Positions 11,242-21,314 of a DNA stretch of 64,000 bases are shown here, one piece after another. How positions within the stretch are numbered: the first letter of the stretch is position 1; each line of letters begins with the position of its first letter. Source of the stretch: DASRFA01 sp035651755 (GTDB lineage Bacteria; Desulfobacterota; Binatia; UBA12015). The translations under genes were made by a program, and so were the position numbers. A model generated the notes under the pieces. The model had not been told where the DNA came from. It saw only the letters and a program-made list of their open reading frames with translations, and made no database searches. Location: the NCBI GenBank assembly GCA_035651755.1, contig DASRFA010000007.1:62001-126000 (forward strand), read 5' to 3'.

Positions 11242-12636
11242 CTACTTCGTCCGTTCCAGGACGGCTACCGCGCTCGTGCCGGCCGACACCGCGTACACCT
11301 GCTTGCCGTCTTTGCTGACGGCCACCGAGACGACCTGCCGGAGAGCCCTGCCGAGGGTGCACTGCTGGACGGTCGGAGGGCACTCCTCGCCGTCGGGGCA
11401 CTCCTCGATGAAGGCCTCGCCGATGCAGCCGTCGAGCTCGTCGCGCTGGGTCAATCCCCCGGAGGTCGGGTCCCGTTGCAGGACGGACACCGCGTCGCGG
11501 TAGTACGACCCCACATAGACGTTCTTGCCGTCCTTGCTGACCGCCACGGAGGAGGGGAAGTCGAGCGCTCTGACCCTGGTGCACGGCCCCATGCCATCCG
11601 CGCTGATGCAGCCTTCTTGACCGGAGCGCTGGGTGAGGGCTCCGGTGATGGGATCCCGTTGCAGCACCGCGATCGTGTCGTTGTTGCCGGACGCGACGTA
11701 CACGTGCTTGCCGTCGGGGCTGATCGTCACGGAGCGGGGCTCGAAGAGCGCTCTGCCGGAGGCACACTGCGAGCCGGTTCCGATGCACCCCTCGGGGCCG
11801 GGGCGCTGAGTCAGCGCGCCGGTGATCGGATCCCGCTGCAACACCGCCACCGCGTTGCTGTACTGCGAAGCGACGTACACGTGCTTGGCGTCCTTGCTGA
11901 CCGCGACCGACCAGGGGAAGTCGAGCGCCCTGCCGGTCGTGCACCCGCCGAAGCCACCCGCGCTGATGCAGCCCTCCGGGCCGGGGAGTTGCGTGAGCCC
12001 TCCCGTCGCGGAGTTTCGTTGCAACACCGCCACCGCGGAGCCATCGCCTGACGTCACGTACACCTGCTTGCCGTTCGGGCTGACGGCCACCGAGCGGGGC
12101 TTCGAGAGCGCTCGCCCGTTGGCGCACTGCCCGCCGCTGCCACCCTCGCTGATACACCCCGCTGGCCCAGGGAGCTGGGTGAGCGCCCCCGTCTTCCGAT
12201 CGCGCGTCAGCACCGCCACCGAGCTGCTGTAGTACGACGCGACGTACACCTGCTTGCCGTTGGGGCTGAGAGCCATCGAGAGGGAGTAGTCGAGTGCCGT
12301 GCCGCTGGCGCACTGCCCACCGCTCCCGCCCTGACTGATGCAGCCCGCTGGCCCGGGCAGCTGCGAGAGCGTCCCCTTCTTCGCATCTCGCACGAGCACC
12401 GCCACCGCGGCGCCGAATTGTGACGCCACGTACACGTGCTTGCCGTCCTTGCTCATCGTCATCGTGGTCGGACCGGCGAGCGCGGTGCCGGCGCCGCAGG
12501 ACCCGATCCCCCCCGAGCTGAAGCAGCCCTGCGGCCCGGGGTCCTGGGTCAACGCGCCCCACTCGGCGCGCGCCGTGCCGGCGCAGGCCAGCAGCAGGCT
12601 CGTCGTGGCGATCATGCTCTTCATGGTCGATCTCAT
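11242..12636 (-). CDS. Secreted seven-repeat beta-propeller protein with Cys pairs
   Basis: 464 residues with a signal peptide (MRSTMKSMIATTSLLLACAGTARA in parts; cleavage near ARA-EWG). The mature protein is seven near-identical repeats of about 60 residues. Each has a core SxDGKHVYVAS strand, a VAVLxRDxxTGxLTQ strand, then a PGPxGCISxGG...C segment with two cysteines. The periodicity fits a seven-bladed YVTN/lactonase-like propeller, with each blade possibly stapled by a disulfide. A GGAGG 8 nt before ATG 12636 supports the start. The fifth repeat is shorter (GCIGTGSQCASG) and the last carries a Cys-rich insertion (EECPDGEECPP). Ligand binding or adhesion on the cell surface is the usual role; no enzyme residues are evident. 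Confidence 0.78.
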   Translation of the reverse strand: MRSTMKSMIATTSLLLACAGTARAEWGALTQDPGPQGCFSSGGIGSCGAGTALAGPTTMTMSKDGKHVYVASQFGAAVAVLVRDAKKGTLSQLPGPAGCISQGGSGGQCASGTALDYSLSMALSPNGKQVYVASYYSSSVAVLTRDRKTGALTQLPGPAGCISEGGSGGQCANGRALSKPRSVAVSPNGKQVYVTSGDGSAVAVLQRNSATGGLTQLPGPEGCISAGGFGGCTTGRALDFPWSVAVSKDAKHVYVASQYSNAVAVLQRDPITGALTQRPGPEGCIGTGSQCASGRALFEPRSVTISPDGKHVYVASGNNDTIAVLQRDPITGALTQRSGQEGCISADGMGPCTRVRALDFPSSVAVSKDGKNVYVGSYYRDAVSVLQRDPTSGGLTQRDELDGCIGEAFIEECPDGEECPPTVQQCTLGRALRQVVSVAVSKDGKQVYAVSAGTSAVAVLERTK

Positions 12637-12701
12637 CGTCCTGACCTCCGACGCACCGAGGGCGCGTTCGCGCGCGAGTCCCCGGCCCCGTCTGCCGACG
12701 A

Positions 12702-12724
12702 GCCGCTACCTTTCGGGTAGCGGC
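12702..12724. terminator. Hairpin between minus-strand genes
   Basis: A perfect 9-bp inverted repeat GCCGCTACC / GGTAGCGGC with a 5-nt loop lies 108 nt beyond the stop of the 2797-residue gene and 66 nt before the start of the propeller gene. It has no T-tract on the minus strand, so it could equally be an operator. Confidence 0.35.
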
Positions 12725-12831
12725 CGGCTACTCCGGGGTGCGTGGAGCCGGCGTGGCGCGGCCGAGGAGGGAGGTCGGCCTTCCGAGATGCAGGAGCGAC
12801 GGTAGTCGCGCCCGGGTTCCCAGCGAGCTCC

Positions 12832-15800
12832 TCAGCGCCGCGAGCCCGCGAGCTCCTCGAAGCGTGCCTTCGCGCGCTGGAGGTCCTCGGGCTCGAAGAT
12901 CTCGACCCCGACCCACCGCTCGCCGTCGTGTCGATTGAGCCGCAGGACCGGCGACTCGAACGGGCCGCCGTCGCGCAGCGTTCCGAAGGCGCGTCCCATG
13001 GACAGCGTCCCGTGCTCGGCGATCGCGACGAAGTAGAGCGTCTCGATCGCGACGTCGTCGGACTGCTCGATGACCGCGGCCAGCCACGCGGCGTAGTGCT
13101 CCGCGCCGCCCGAGCCGAGGCCGGTGCGGCGATGGTCGACGAACGTGAAGTCGTCGGGCAGGAAGGCCCGCAGAGCGGCCGCGTCGTGCGCCTGGATCGC
13201 GCGCGTCATGGCAATCTGGGCGGCCGGCGTGCGCGCTCCTTCCGCGGTCCGCGTGAAGAAGCGCTCGAACATCTCCACCGCCGCGGCGCGGCGGTCGCCG
13301 CCGTCGAAGACGACATGGGCGACGAGCCGGCCCTCGGCGTCGACCTCGGCGATCTGGAGCGTCGCGATCTCCGTCAGCAGCGTGTCGCCGTCCGCGGTCC
13401 AGAACCGGTTTTGCGCGAGCGCGAGCCGATCGCCGGCGGTCGCGACGAGCTCGCCCGACCACCGCGTGCCGCTCGACGCAACGAGCCGGATGCTGCGGAG
13501 CATCGTCTCGCGATCACCCGTCAGGCGGATTCCGGGGCGGCGGTCGTCGAAAGTGAACGCGGGCGCGAGCAGCGTCTCGAAGACCTGCCAATCTCGGGCG
13601 TCCGCGGCCTCGCCGAAACGCTGCATCGCGCGCGACGCGGCGTTCGGCGGGATCGCGAGCGGATCGCCGCGACGCGCCTCGGCGTGGGCCGCGTCGAAGC
13701 GCGCCTTCGCGACCTCGAGCGCGTCGAGCTCGTGGAGCTCCAGCGTGAGGAGCCGATCGCCCTCGAAGACGAGGAGCCGTGCGTAGACGCTCTCGAAGGA
13801 GCCGCCGCTCGCGTCCATCGTCCCGAACATGTGGGCGACGTCGAGATAGCCGCGCTCACCGACCGCGATCACTTGCAACGGCTCGATGATCACGTCCGAG
13901 GATTGCGCGAAGAGCGCCGCCAGCGAGCCGAGGAACTCGTCGACGCTCTCCATCCGGCCGACTCCGGTGCGGCGGCGGTCGTCCAGCGCGAAGTCCTCGT
14001 GAACCGTCGCGCGGATCGTCTCGAGGTCCCGTTCGAGGAACGCGCGCTTCACGCGGAGCGCCGCGCGCGGGACGCTCTCCGCCTCGCCGCGAAGCATGCG
14101 CTCGCTCATCTCGAGCGACGCGGCGCGACGGTCCTCGGCATCGAAGATGACGGTCGCGAGGAGACGGCCTTCGGCGTCGACCTCGGTGACCTCGAGGCTC
14201 TCGACCTCGAACCGCGTATCCTCGGATCCGCCGGCGAAGCGGTTGCGGTGCAGCGCGAGGCGCTCGCCGCTCGTCGCGAGCAGCGTCCGCGTCGAACGCT
14301 CCCACACGGCGCGGCCGATGTGGCGCGTGTTCGCGACGAGCATCTCGCGGTCGCCCTCGTTCCGCAGCAGCGGGCGCCGATCCTCGAAGCGGAGGTCGGG
14401 AGCACAGTGGTCGCGGAGGCCTTCCCAGTCGCTGGCGAGGGCGAGATCGCGGAGGCGCTCACCCGCCCGGACGGCCGCGTTCGCCGGGATGTCGCGGGCG
14501 CTCGACCGCGCGAGCCGCACGCGCATCTCCGCCCGGGCGGCGTCCTCCGCGTCGTCGTCGAAGTGCACGACCGCGCGGAGTCGCCCGTGCACGTCCAGCT
14601 CGGTGAGCCGCAGGAATACACCTTCGAACGCCGAGCCGTCCGGATCGCCGACGAATGCGATGCGGTCGATCGCGAGCCGCTCGCCCGCCGTCGCGACGAG
14701 CCGGCGATCGACGCGCCGGCCCGGCCACGAGCGGACGAATTCCAGGTTGCGCACGTAGAGCTCGACGTCGCCGCTGACCAGCGAGCGGCGCGTACGATCC
14801 TGGAACGCGAAGTCGGGCGCCGCGTGCGCGCGCACCGCCGTCCAGTCGCGCGCCTGGACGCGCGGGCCGATCGCGTCCCAGATCCGCGCGGCAGCATTCG
14901 GAGCCGGCGCCTCGCGATCGCGGCGGCGCTCGGCCCACGCGCGGGCGAGCTCCTCGAAGCGCACCTTCGCCCGATCGACGTCGGCGAGCTCGAAGAGCTC
15001 AACCCCTACGTTGCGGCCGTCCTCGTAGCGGTTGAGACGCACGAAGGCGGACTCGAAGGGACCGCCGTCGCGCAGCGTGCCGAAGAGGCGCCCGACCGAG
15101 AGCGAGCCGTGCTCCGCGACGGCGACGTGGTACAGGACGTCGGTCGCAAAATCGTCGGACTGCTCGACGAGCGCGGCGACCGACGCGACGTAGTCGTCGG
15201 CATTGCCGACGCGGCCGAGCCCGGTGCGCCGGTGATCCACGAGGGCGAAGTCGGGATCGAGCGCGGCGCGCATCGCGGCGAGATCGTGCGCCTGCATCGC
15301 GCGCAGGAACGCGATCTGCGCGGGCGGCATCGAGCGCGCGCCCTCGCCGCGCATGTAGCGCTCGAGCATCTCGATCGCGGCCGCGCGCCGGTCGCCGGGG
15401 TCGAAATGGATCACGGCGGCAATCCGTCGGGCCGCGTCCAGCTCGACGATCTGCAGCACCTCGATCTCGATCGGCGCGTCCCGGTCGGGCCCGCGGAAGA
15501 TGCTGCGCGAAAGCGCGAGGCGGTCGCCCGAGATCGCGAGAAGCTCGTGGTCGACGGCGCGGAAGTGCGAACCCTCGATGAGCTGCACGTTGGCGAGCAG
15601 CGCGTCTCGCGTCCCCGAATCGCCGACCATCGGACGCCGGTCTTCCCAGACGAGGTCGGGTGCGAAGAGCCGATGCAGCGCGTCCCGGTCGCGGGCCGCG
15701 ACGACCTCGCCCCAGCGCTCTTCGGCGCGTGACGCCGCGTTCGACGGGATGCGGAGCGGGTCGGCGACGGGCGATCCCGCCGTCGCGACGAAGTGCGATG

Positions 15801-18800
15801 GCTGCGAGGCTCCGCGGGAGAGCGCCGCGAACCGCGCGTCGAGCTCCGCCCGGGCGGCGCCGCGATCTTCGACGTCGAAGATCGTCACCGCCGCGTAACG
15901 GCCGAGCGCGTCCGCCTCGACGACCGACAGATGCTCGAACTCGACCGGCGCACCTGCGCTCGATCCCGTGAAGCGCGTTCGCGAGAGGGCGAGCGAGTCG
16001 CCGCGCGTCGCGATGAGCTGATTGCTCCAGCCGCTTTTCGGCAGATCGAACATGAGGCGGAGGTTCGAGAAGAAGCTCGCGCCGGAGAGCGGCGGTGCGC
16101 TCACCACCCCGCGGCGATCGTCGAGGAGCGGCTCCGGCACGTAGAGCGCGAGCACGCCGTCCCAGTCGCGCGCGCTCCAGCGCTCGGCGAGACGAGCCGT
16201 CACGCGGGACGCCGCGTTGGCGAAGGGCGGCTCGGCCTCCGGCGCGACCGCGTCGATCCGCGCGAGCGCCTCCGCCGCGCGCTCCGGCTCGAACATCTCG
16301 ATGCGATCGATGCGGCCCTCGCGATCGAAGGTCCAGAGCAGCAAATGCTCCATCTCGAAGGCGCCGCCGTCGCGGTCGACGCCGGTGACACAGCGGCGGA
16401 TGAGCAGCGCATCGCCGGTCGCGACGAGGACGTCGCGGTCGAGCGCGCCGCGCGCGTCGGTGACGTCGAGCAGCGACCGCATCCCGCGCAGGTAGCGCTC
16501 GGCGCCGCGCGACGACCCGAACCCGAGCACTCGATGATCGGTGAACGCGACGTCGGGAGCGAGCACCGGGGCGAGGGCTCGGGGGTCGCCGGCCGCGACC
16601 ACCGCGGCTGCGACCGCACGCGCGACCGCCGCCGCGCGCTCGGCGTACGGCGTCCCCGCCTCGCCCTCCGCCCAGCGCGCATAGAGGTTCCCGACGGCAT
16701 CGCCGAGGCGGGCGGGCGGAAACGTCTCGGCCTCCTCGGGGCGACCTGCTGCGTCGGCGCGCACGACGCTGTACTCGGCCAGCTCGAAAGCGCCGGTCGC
16801 GAACGCCGCGTCGTGGCTCTCGGTCCCGGCGTAGAGTCCTCGAATCAGCGCGAGCGACTCGCCGAGCGTCGCAATCGGCTCGAGCCGGATCGCCGCATCC
16901 CGATCCTCGAAGTAGAGCCGCCACCACTCGAGAACCTCATCGCGACCGACCACCTCGCCGGTTTGGTGGATGACACAGCGGAGCTGCGGGGAGTGCAGCT
17001 CGCGCAGCGACTCGACGTCTCGCGCGGCGATCGCTGCCTCCAGGCGTTCGGGGTTCGACGTGGCGCGGTTCGGGCGGACCCGCCGGAGCACGGGCGGCCG
17101 CTCCGCGCTGCCCGCCGCACCACGGTCGAAGCGCGCGAGCGCGAGCTCCACGTCCCACGGCTCGAAATGCTCGAGACGCGCGAGCAGACCGTCCGCGCCG
17201 AACCCGAAGAGCTCTATCAGCCGGTACTCGACCAGGCCGGCGCCCTGGCGATCGCGGCCGCGGATCGTACGCCGCGCGAGCAGCGCGTCGCGCTGGAGGG
17301 CGAAGATCTCCTCGACGGGTCGCTCGACGATCTCGAGCAGCCCGTCGAACGCGATGTTCCCACGGGCGACGTCGTCGCTCCGCACCTCGCCGAAGCCGAT
17401 TCGCCGATGGTCGACGTAGCGGAGGTCGGGCGCGAGCGCGTCTCGGAAGCCGCAGCCGCCGCCGGCGAGCCCGAGCACCGCCGCGACGGTGCGAGAGGTG
17501 GCGGTCGCGCGATCGCGCTCCGGGCCCGCGGCCAGCTGCTCGGCGTGGCGGTCGTAGAGGCGCGCGACCGCGTCGGCCAGCCGGTCGGGACCGAAGACTT
17601 CGGAGCGTCGCGCGCGTCCGCGCTCGTTCACCTCGGTGAGGACGAGCGTCTCGTGCGCGACGGGGCCGACGTCCATCGTGCGATCCGCGTACCCGTCGCT
17701 CGACCACCGCGTGCGCGCGATCGCGAGCGATTCGCCGAGCGTCGCCACCGTCTCGACCGCGAAGGCGCCCGCCGAGCGGAGGACGCCGCGCCATGCGGCG
17801 AGCGGGCCTTCGCCGTCGTAGGTCGTTCCGTGCAGATGGTTCACCGCCTCGAAGTCGTCGGCGAGCAGATTCCGCAGCGCCATCTCGTCGCGCGCGGCGA
17901 TCGCGGCCGCAAGGCGCGCATGATGAGCGGACGCGGCGTTCGCGCGGTTCAGTCGGGAAGCGCGCAGCGGAAGACTGAATTGTCCTTGGACGGGCGCGCC
18001 CGCCCGTGCATCGGGCTCCTCGCGCGGCCTTTCGACGAGCAGCGTCGCGCCCTTCGACTGCCAGAGATCGACCGCGCGCCGCTCCTCCGCGTCGCCCTCG
18101 GCGGCGCGCCCCGCGGCGCGCAGCGCGACCGCGAGCGACGTGCGTGCATCGGCGTGGTCGAGGAGCGCGTCGGTGTCGGCCGCGATCGCGACCGCTGCGC
18201 GCGCGAGATCCACCCCCGCCGCCGCCTCGCCGCGCCGGGCGAGCGCTTCGGCGCGGACGCCGCGCCACGCGATCGCAGCGGCGAGGTCGTCGCCGGCGAG
18301 CGCTTCGCTCTCGTGCGAGAGCGCCTCGGCTTCCGCGACGCGGTCCTGCGCGAGGAGCGCGCGGCCGAGCAGGGCCGCGGCGCGCGCGGCGTCGATGCCG
18401 AGACCGTGCTCACGCAAACCGTCGTACGCGCGGCGCAGATGCGGCTCGGCGGCGGCGGCGTCGCGTTCGAGCAGCTCGATCCGGCCGGCGAAGACGTCGG
18501 CCTCGAGCACCTGCTGCGCGATGCCGAGCTCCTCGACCATGCGACGCGCCGACGCGATCATGCGTCGAGCCGCGTCGCCGCGGCCGCGCAGCGTCTCGAG
18601 CACCGCCTGGCAGCGGAGCGCCACGGCCTCCACCGCCGGCGCGCCCTGCGTGATCCGCAGCACGCGAACGACGTCGAGACAGCGGCCGCTCGCGCGCGTG
18701 ACCGGGCTCGGCCCCCAGAGCGCCGCGAGCGGTGCCCCGGCCAGGACGGCGTTCGCGCGCCGCCGGTCGCGCGCGCGGCGCGCTGCGGCGAGCGCCCGGT

Positions 18801-21225
18801 CGAGCGCGCCCTCGCAGGCGCCCACCTTCCCGAGACGCGCGAGGGCGCCGGCGTGGACCGAGTGGGCCTTCGCTTCGCCGGCTGCGTCGCCCGCCACGGC
18901 GAGTGCCTCGGCTGCGGCCGCGACCGCTTCCGCGGTCTCCCGCAGCGACTGCGGATCGGTGAGCGCCGCGAGCTGGCCGGCGAAGCAGGCATGCCAGGCG
19001 CGCAATCGCTCCGACGCTGCGACGAAGCGGCCGAGCTCGGCGACGGCGTGCGCGGCCGACGAGACCTCGCCCGCCGCGAGCAGCGCCTCGCACCAGTCGA
19101 GCGCGAGATCGGCGCGCGCCGGGTCGTCGGTCTGGAGCCGGGCGACCGCCCGCCCGAGCAGCCCGGCGGCGCGCGCGACGTCGTCGCGCGCGAGCGCGCG
19201 GCGACCCGCCGCGCCGAGCCGCGCCGCCGCGCGCTCGCCGAGCGCGCGGCCCCGCGCGTCGAGCGGATCGACCTCGAGGCGGTTCTCGTGCGCCTGCTCG
19301 AGATGGAAGCCGATCGCCTCGTCGTGCTCGATCGACTCGCCGGCGCGGCTCTCGATCCAGTCGGCGAGGCGCTCGTGCAGCTCGGCGCGCGTCTCCTTGA
19401 GCAGCCGCCGGTACGCGGCGTCGCGGATCAGGACGTGATGGAAGCGGAGCGCCGGCTCGCCCAGGAACCAGCCGCTGTCCGGCTCGACGAGCTCCGAGCG
19501 CCGCAGCGCTTCGAGCCGCGCGTCGAGGTCCGGCGCGGGGCCGAGGAGATGCGCGACCGCGGCGCGCGAGAACTCGCGGCCGACGACCGCCGCGCGCTCG
19601 AGCACGCTGCGTTCCTCGGGCCGCAGCCGCTCGATGCGCGCCGCGAGCAGGACCTGGATCGTCGGCGGCATCTCGAGCTTCGACACCTCGACCGTCGTGA
19701 CCCAGCGATCGCCTTCGCGCACGAGCGTGCCGTCCTGCACGAGCATGCGGACGAGCTCGGCGAGGAAGAGCGGGTTGCCCTCGCTCGTCGCGAGCACGCG
19801 ACCGACGAGCGCGGCCGGCAGCTCGGATGCGCCGACCACGCCGGCCGCGAGCAGCATCGACGCGCGTGCGTCGAGGCCGCCGAGCGTCACCGCGTCGGCG
19901 ACGACCGTCCCCGGGGCCGTCAGCGACGAGCGGGCGTCGCGCAGCTCGGGGCGCGCCGCCACGAGGAGGAAGAGCGGAACGCCGGCGCTCCACTGCACGA
20001 GGTGCTCGATGAGGTCGAGCAGCAGCGGCTCGGCCCAGTGCAGGTCGTCGATCACGAGCACGACGGGGCGCACGGCGGCGAGCGCGGCGAGGAGCCGCCG
20101 CACGGCGAAGAAGATCTCCTCGGGCGACGACGGCGCACCGGAGAAGAGCGCGCCGACGCCGAGCGCGATGCGCGTCCGCTCGGACTCGTCGCCCGGCACG
20201 ACGGCGTCGATCGCCGCGCGCAGCACGTCGCCTCCCGCACCGGCCTCGATGCGGAGCAGGCTGCGTAGCGCGTTCCCGATCGGCGCGAAGGTCGGGCCGC
20301 CGGCGGCGTCGCAGCGCGCGGTCAGGATGGTGGCGCGATCGCGTACCCGCTCTGCGACCTCGCCGAGAAGCCGCGACTTGCCGAGACCGGGCGAGCCGAG
20401 CAGGACTGCCAGCGAAGCGGTCGGAGCCGCGACAGCGCGCTCGTACACCGCCACGAGACGGCGTAGCTCGTCGTCCCGCCCGACGAACGCCGTGGTGTGC
20501 GCGCCCGCCGGGCGATCCAGCGAGACGACGCGATGAGCCGCCACCGACTCGCTGCGGCCCTTGAGCGCGAACGTCCCGAACGGCGCCAGCGTCACGAGAT
20601 CGGCGACGAGCCGCTGCGTCGCTTCGCCGACCAACACGTCGCCGTCGCGCGCCTCGTGCTGAAGCCGCGCCGCGACGTTGGTCGGGTCGCCCATCACGGC
20701 GGTCTCGTCGTCGCTGACGACCACCTCGCCGGTGTTCACCGCGACGCGCAGCCCGACCTCCTCGAGAGCGCCGCGCTGCTCGCGCATCAGCTCGCGGAAC
20801 GCGCGCTGCATGCCGACGGCTGCGCGTACCGCGCGAATCGCGTCGTCCTCGGCGACCCGCGGCACGCCGAAGGCCGCGAGCACGCCATCACCGAGCAGCT
20901 GAATGACCTTCCCGCCGTGCACGTCGACCGCGGCGGTCATCGCGCGGTGGTAGCGGCCCATGAAGCGCCGTGCGGCCTCGGGGTCGAGCCGCTCGTGGAG
21001 CGAGACCGATCCGATGAGGTCGGCGAAGACGACGGTCACGACCTTGCGCGCGATCGCCTTCGCGGCCGGGCGCGCGTCGAGCTCCCCGCCACAGGCGGTG
21101 CAGAAGCGCGCGTCCGGCTGGCTCTCGGCGCCACAGCTCGGGCAGCGCGGCGCGAGCGCGGTGCCACACCCGCCGCAGAAGCGGGCGCCGGCAGGATTCG
21201 CCCGGCCGCAGCTCGCGCAGTTCAT
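12832..21225 (-). CDS. Giant class III cyclase - AAA ATPase - TPR protein with about 12 C-terminal NTF2/SnoaL-like modules
   Basis: 2797 residues. Two zinc ribbons (C3-C6/C17-C20 and C28-C31/C42-C45) precede a class III nucleotide cyclase domain (about 60-240) with both metal aspartates visible, D69 in VFADLIGS and D113 in LLGDGVLAAFG. An STAND-type ATPase follows, with Walker A GSPGLGKSRLL near 277-287 and Walker B VVLVIDDLHWAEP near 390-402; an alpha-helical TPR region runs to about 1085. From about 1090 to the end I count twelve modules of about 140 residues. Most open with NAASR/NAAxR-like sequence, then a helix ending ARDWxxL, then D-DRR or VDHRRTGLG, and close with VxxFDxxDRRAAAxEM or ELFE. 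These are SnoaL/NTF2-like folds. The MFS gene lies 89 nt upstream on the same strand. The role is a sensor/regulator by family; what the modules bind is unknown. Confidence 0.85.
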   Translation of the reverse strand: MNCASCGRANPAGARFCGGCGTALAPRCPSCGAESQPDARFCTACGGELDARPAAKAIARKVVTVVFADLIGSVSLHERLDPEAARRFMGRYHRAMTAAVDVHGGKVIQLLGDGVLAAFGVPRVAEDDAIRAVRAAVGMQRAFRELMREQRGALEEVGLRVAVNTGEVVVSDDETAVMGDPTNVAARLQHEARDGDVLVGEATQRLVADLVTLAPFGTFALKGRSESVAAHRVVSLDRPAGAHTTAFVGRDDELRRLVAVYERAVAAPTASLAVLLGSPGLGKSRLLGEVAERVRDRATILTARCDAAGGPTFAPIGNALRSLLRIEAGAGGDVLRAAIDAVVPGDESERTRIALGVGALFSGAPSSPEEIFFAVRRLLAALAAVRPVVLVIDDLHWAEPLLLDLIEHLVQWSAGVPLFLLVAARPELRDARSSLTAPGTVVADAVTLGGLDARASMLLAAGVVGASELPAALVGRVLATSEGNPLFLAELVRMLVQDGTLVREGDRWVTTVEVSKLEMPPTIQVLLAARIERLRPEERSVLERAAVVGREFSRAAVAHLLGPAPDLDARLEALRRSELVEPDSGWFLGEPALRFHHVLIRDAAYRRLLKETRAELHERLADWIESRAGESIEHDEAIGFHLEQAHENRLEVDPLDARGRALGERAAARLGAAGRRALARDDVARAAGLLGRAVARLQTDDPARADLALDWCEALLAAGEVSSAAHAVAELGRFVAASERLRAWHACFAGQLAALTDPQSLRETAEAVAAAAEALAVAGDAAGEAKAHSVHAGALARLGKVGACEGALDRALAAARRARDRRRANAVLAGAPLAALWGPSPVTRASGRCLDVVRVLRITQGAPAVEAVALRCQAVLETLRGRGDAARRMIASARRMVEELGIAQQVLEADVFAGRIELLERDAAAAEPHLRRAYDGLREHGLGIDAARAAALLGRALLAQDRVAEAEALSHESEALAGDDLAAAIAWRGVRAEALARRGEAAAGVDLARAAVAIAADTDALLDHADARTSLAVALRAAGRAAEGDAEERRAVDLWQSKGATLLVERPREEPDARAGAPVQGQFSLPLRASRLNRANAASAHHARLAAAIAARDEMALRNLLADDFEAVNHLHGTTYDGEGPLAAWRGVLRSAGAFAVETVATLGESLAIARTRWSSDGYADRTMDVGPVAHETLVLTEVNERGRARRSEVFGPDRLADAVARLYDRHAEQLAAGPERDRATATSRTVAAVLGLAGGGCGFRDALAPDLRYVDHRRIGFGEVRSDDVARGNIAFDGLLEIVERPVEEIFALQRDALLARRTIRGRDRQGAGLVEYRLIELFGFGADGLLARLEHFEPWDVELALARFDRGAAGSAERPPVLRRVRPNRATSNPERLEAAIAARDVESLRELHSPQLRCVIHQTGEVVGRDEVLEWWRLYFEDRDAAIRLEPIATLGESLALIRGLYAGTESHDAAFATGAFELAEYSVVRADAAGRPEEAETFPPARLGDAVGNLYARWAEGEAGTPYAERAAAVARAVAAAVVAAGDPRALAPVLAPDVAFTDHRVLGFGSSRGAERYLRGMRSLLDVTDARGALDRDVLVATGDALLIRRCVTGVDRDGGAFEMEHLLLWTFDREGRIDRIEMFEPERAAEALARIDAVAPEAEPPFANAASRVTARLAERWSARDWDGVLALYVPEPLLDDRRGVVSAPPLSGASFFSNLRLMFDLPKSGWSNQLIATRGDSLALSRTRFTGSSAGAPVEFEHLSVVEADALGRYAAVTIFDVEDRGAARAELDARFAALSRGASQPSHFVATAGSPVADPLRIPSNAASRAEERWGEVVAARDRDALHRLFAPDLVWEDRRPMVGDSGTRDALLANVQLIEGSHFRAVDHELLAISGDRLALSRSIFRGPDRDAPIEIEVLQIVELDAARRIAAVIHFDPGDRRAAAIEMLERYMRGEGARSMPPAQIAFLRAMQAHDLAAMRAALDPDFALVDHRRTGLGRVGNADDYVASVAALVEQSDDFATDVLYHVAVAEHGSLSVGRLFGTLRDGGPFESAFVRLNRYEDGRNVGVELFELADVDRAKVRFEELARAWAERRRDREAPAPNAAARIWDAIGPRVQARDWTAVRAHAAPDFAFQDRTRRSLVSGDVELYVRNLEFVRSWPGRRVDRRLVATAGERLAIDRIAFVGDPDGSAFEGVFLRLTELDVHGRLRAVVHFDDDAEDAARAEMRVRLARSSARDIPANAAVRAGERLRDLALASDWEGLRDHCAPDLRFEDRRPLLRNEGDREMLVANTRHIGRAVWERSTRTLLATSGERLALHRNRFAGGSEDTRFEVESLEVTEVDAEGRLLATVIFDAEDRRAASLEMSERMLRGEAESVPRAALRVKRAFLERDLETIRATVHEDFALDDRRRTGVGRMESVDEFLGSLAALFAQSSDVIIEPLQVIAVGERGYLDVAHMFGTMDASGGSFESVYARLLVFEGDRLLTLELHELDALEVAKARFDAAHAEARRGDPLAIPPNAASRAMQRFGEAADARDWQVFETLLAPAFTFDDRRPGIRLTGDRETMLRSIRLVASSGTRWSGELVATAGDRLALAQNRFWTADGDTLLTEIATLQIAEVDAEGRLVAHVVFDGGDRRAAAVEMFERFFTRTAEGARTPAAQIAMTRAIQAHDAAALRAFLPDDFTFVDHRRTGLGSGGAEHYAAWLAAVIEQSDDVAIETLYFVAIAEHGTLSMGRAFGTLRDGGPFESPVLRLNRHDGERWVGVEIFEPEDLQRAKARFEELAGSRR

Positions 21226-21314
21226 CCCGTGTGCGCATAGCCCGCATGCGCCGGGGATTCGAGAGCCGTCTCAGCGGTGCGGTCGACGGACAGGAGGCGG
21301 CGGCGTTTCCGGAC

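Noticed and set aside
12742..15732. Very long open frame on the plus strand opposite the giant cyclase gene (and a second, 15793-20268)
   Set aside because: GC-rich antisense frame; Arg/Ala/Asp-rich sequence without domains, while the minus strand shows zinc ribbons, Walker motifs and ordered repeats.
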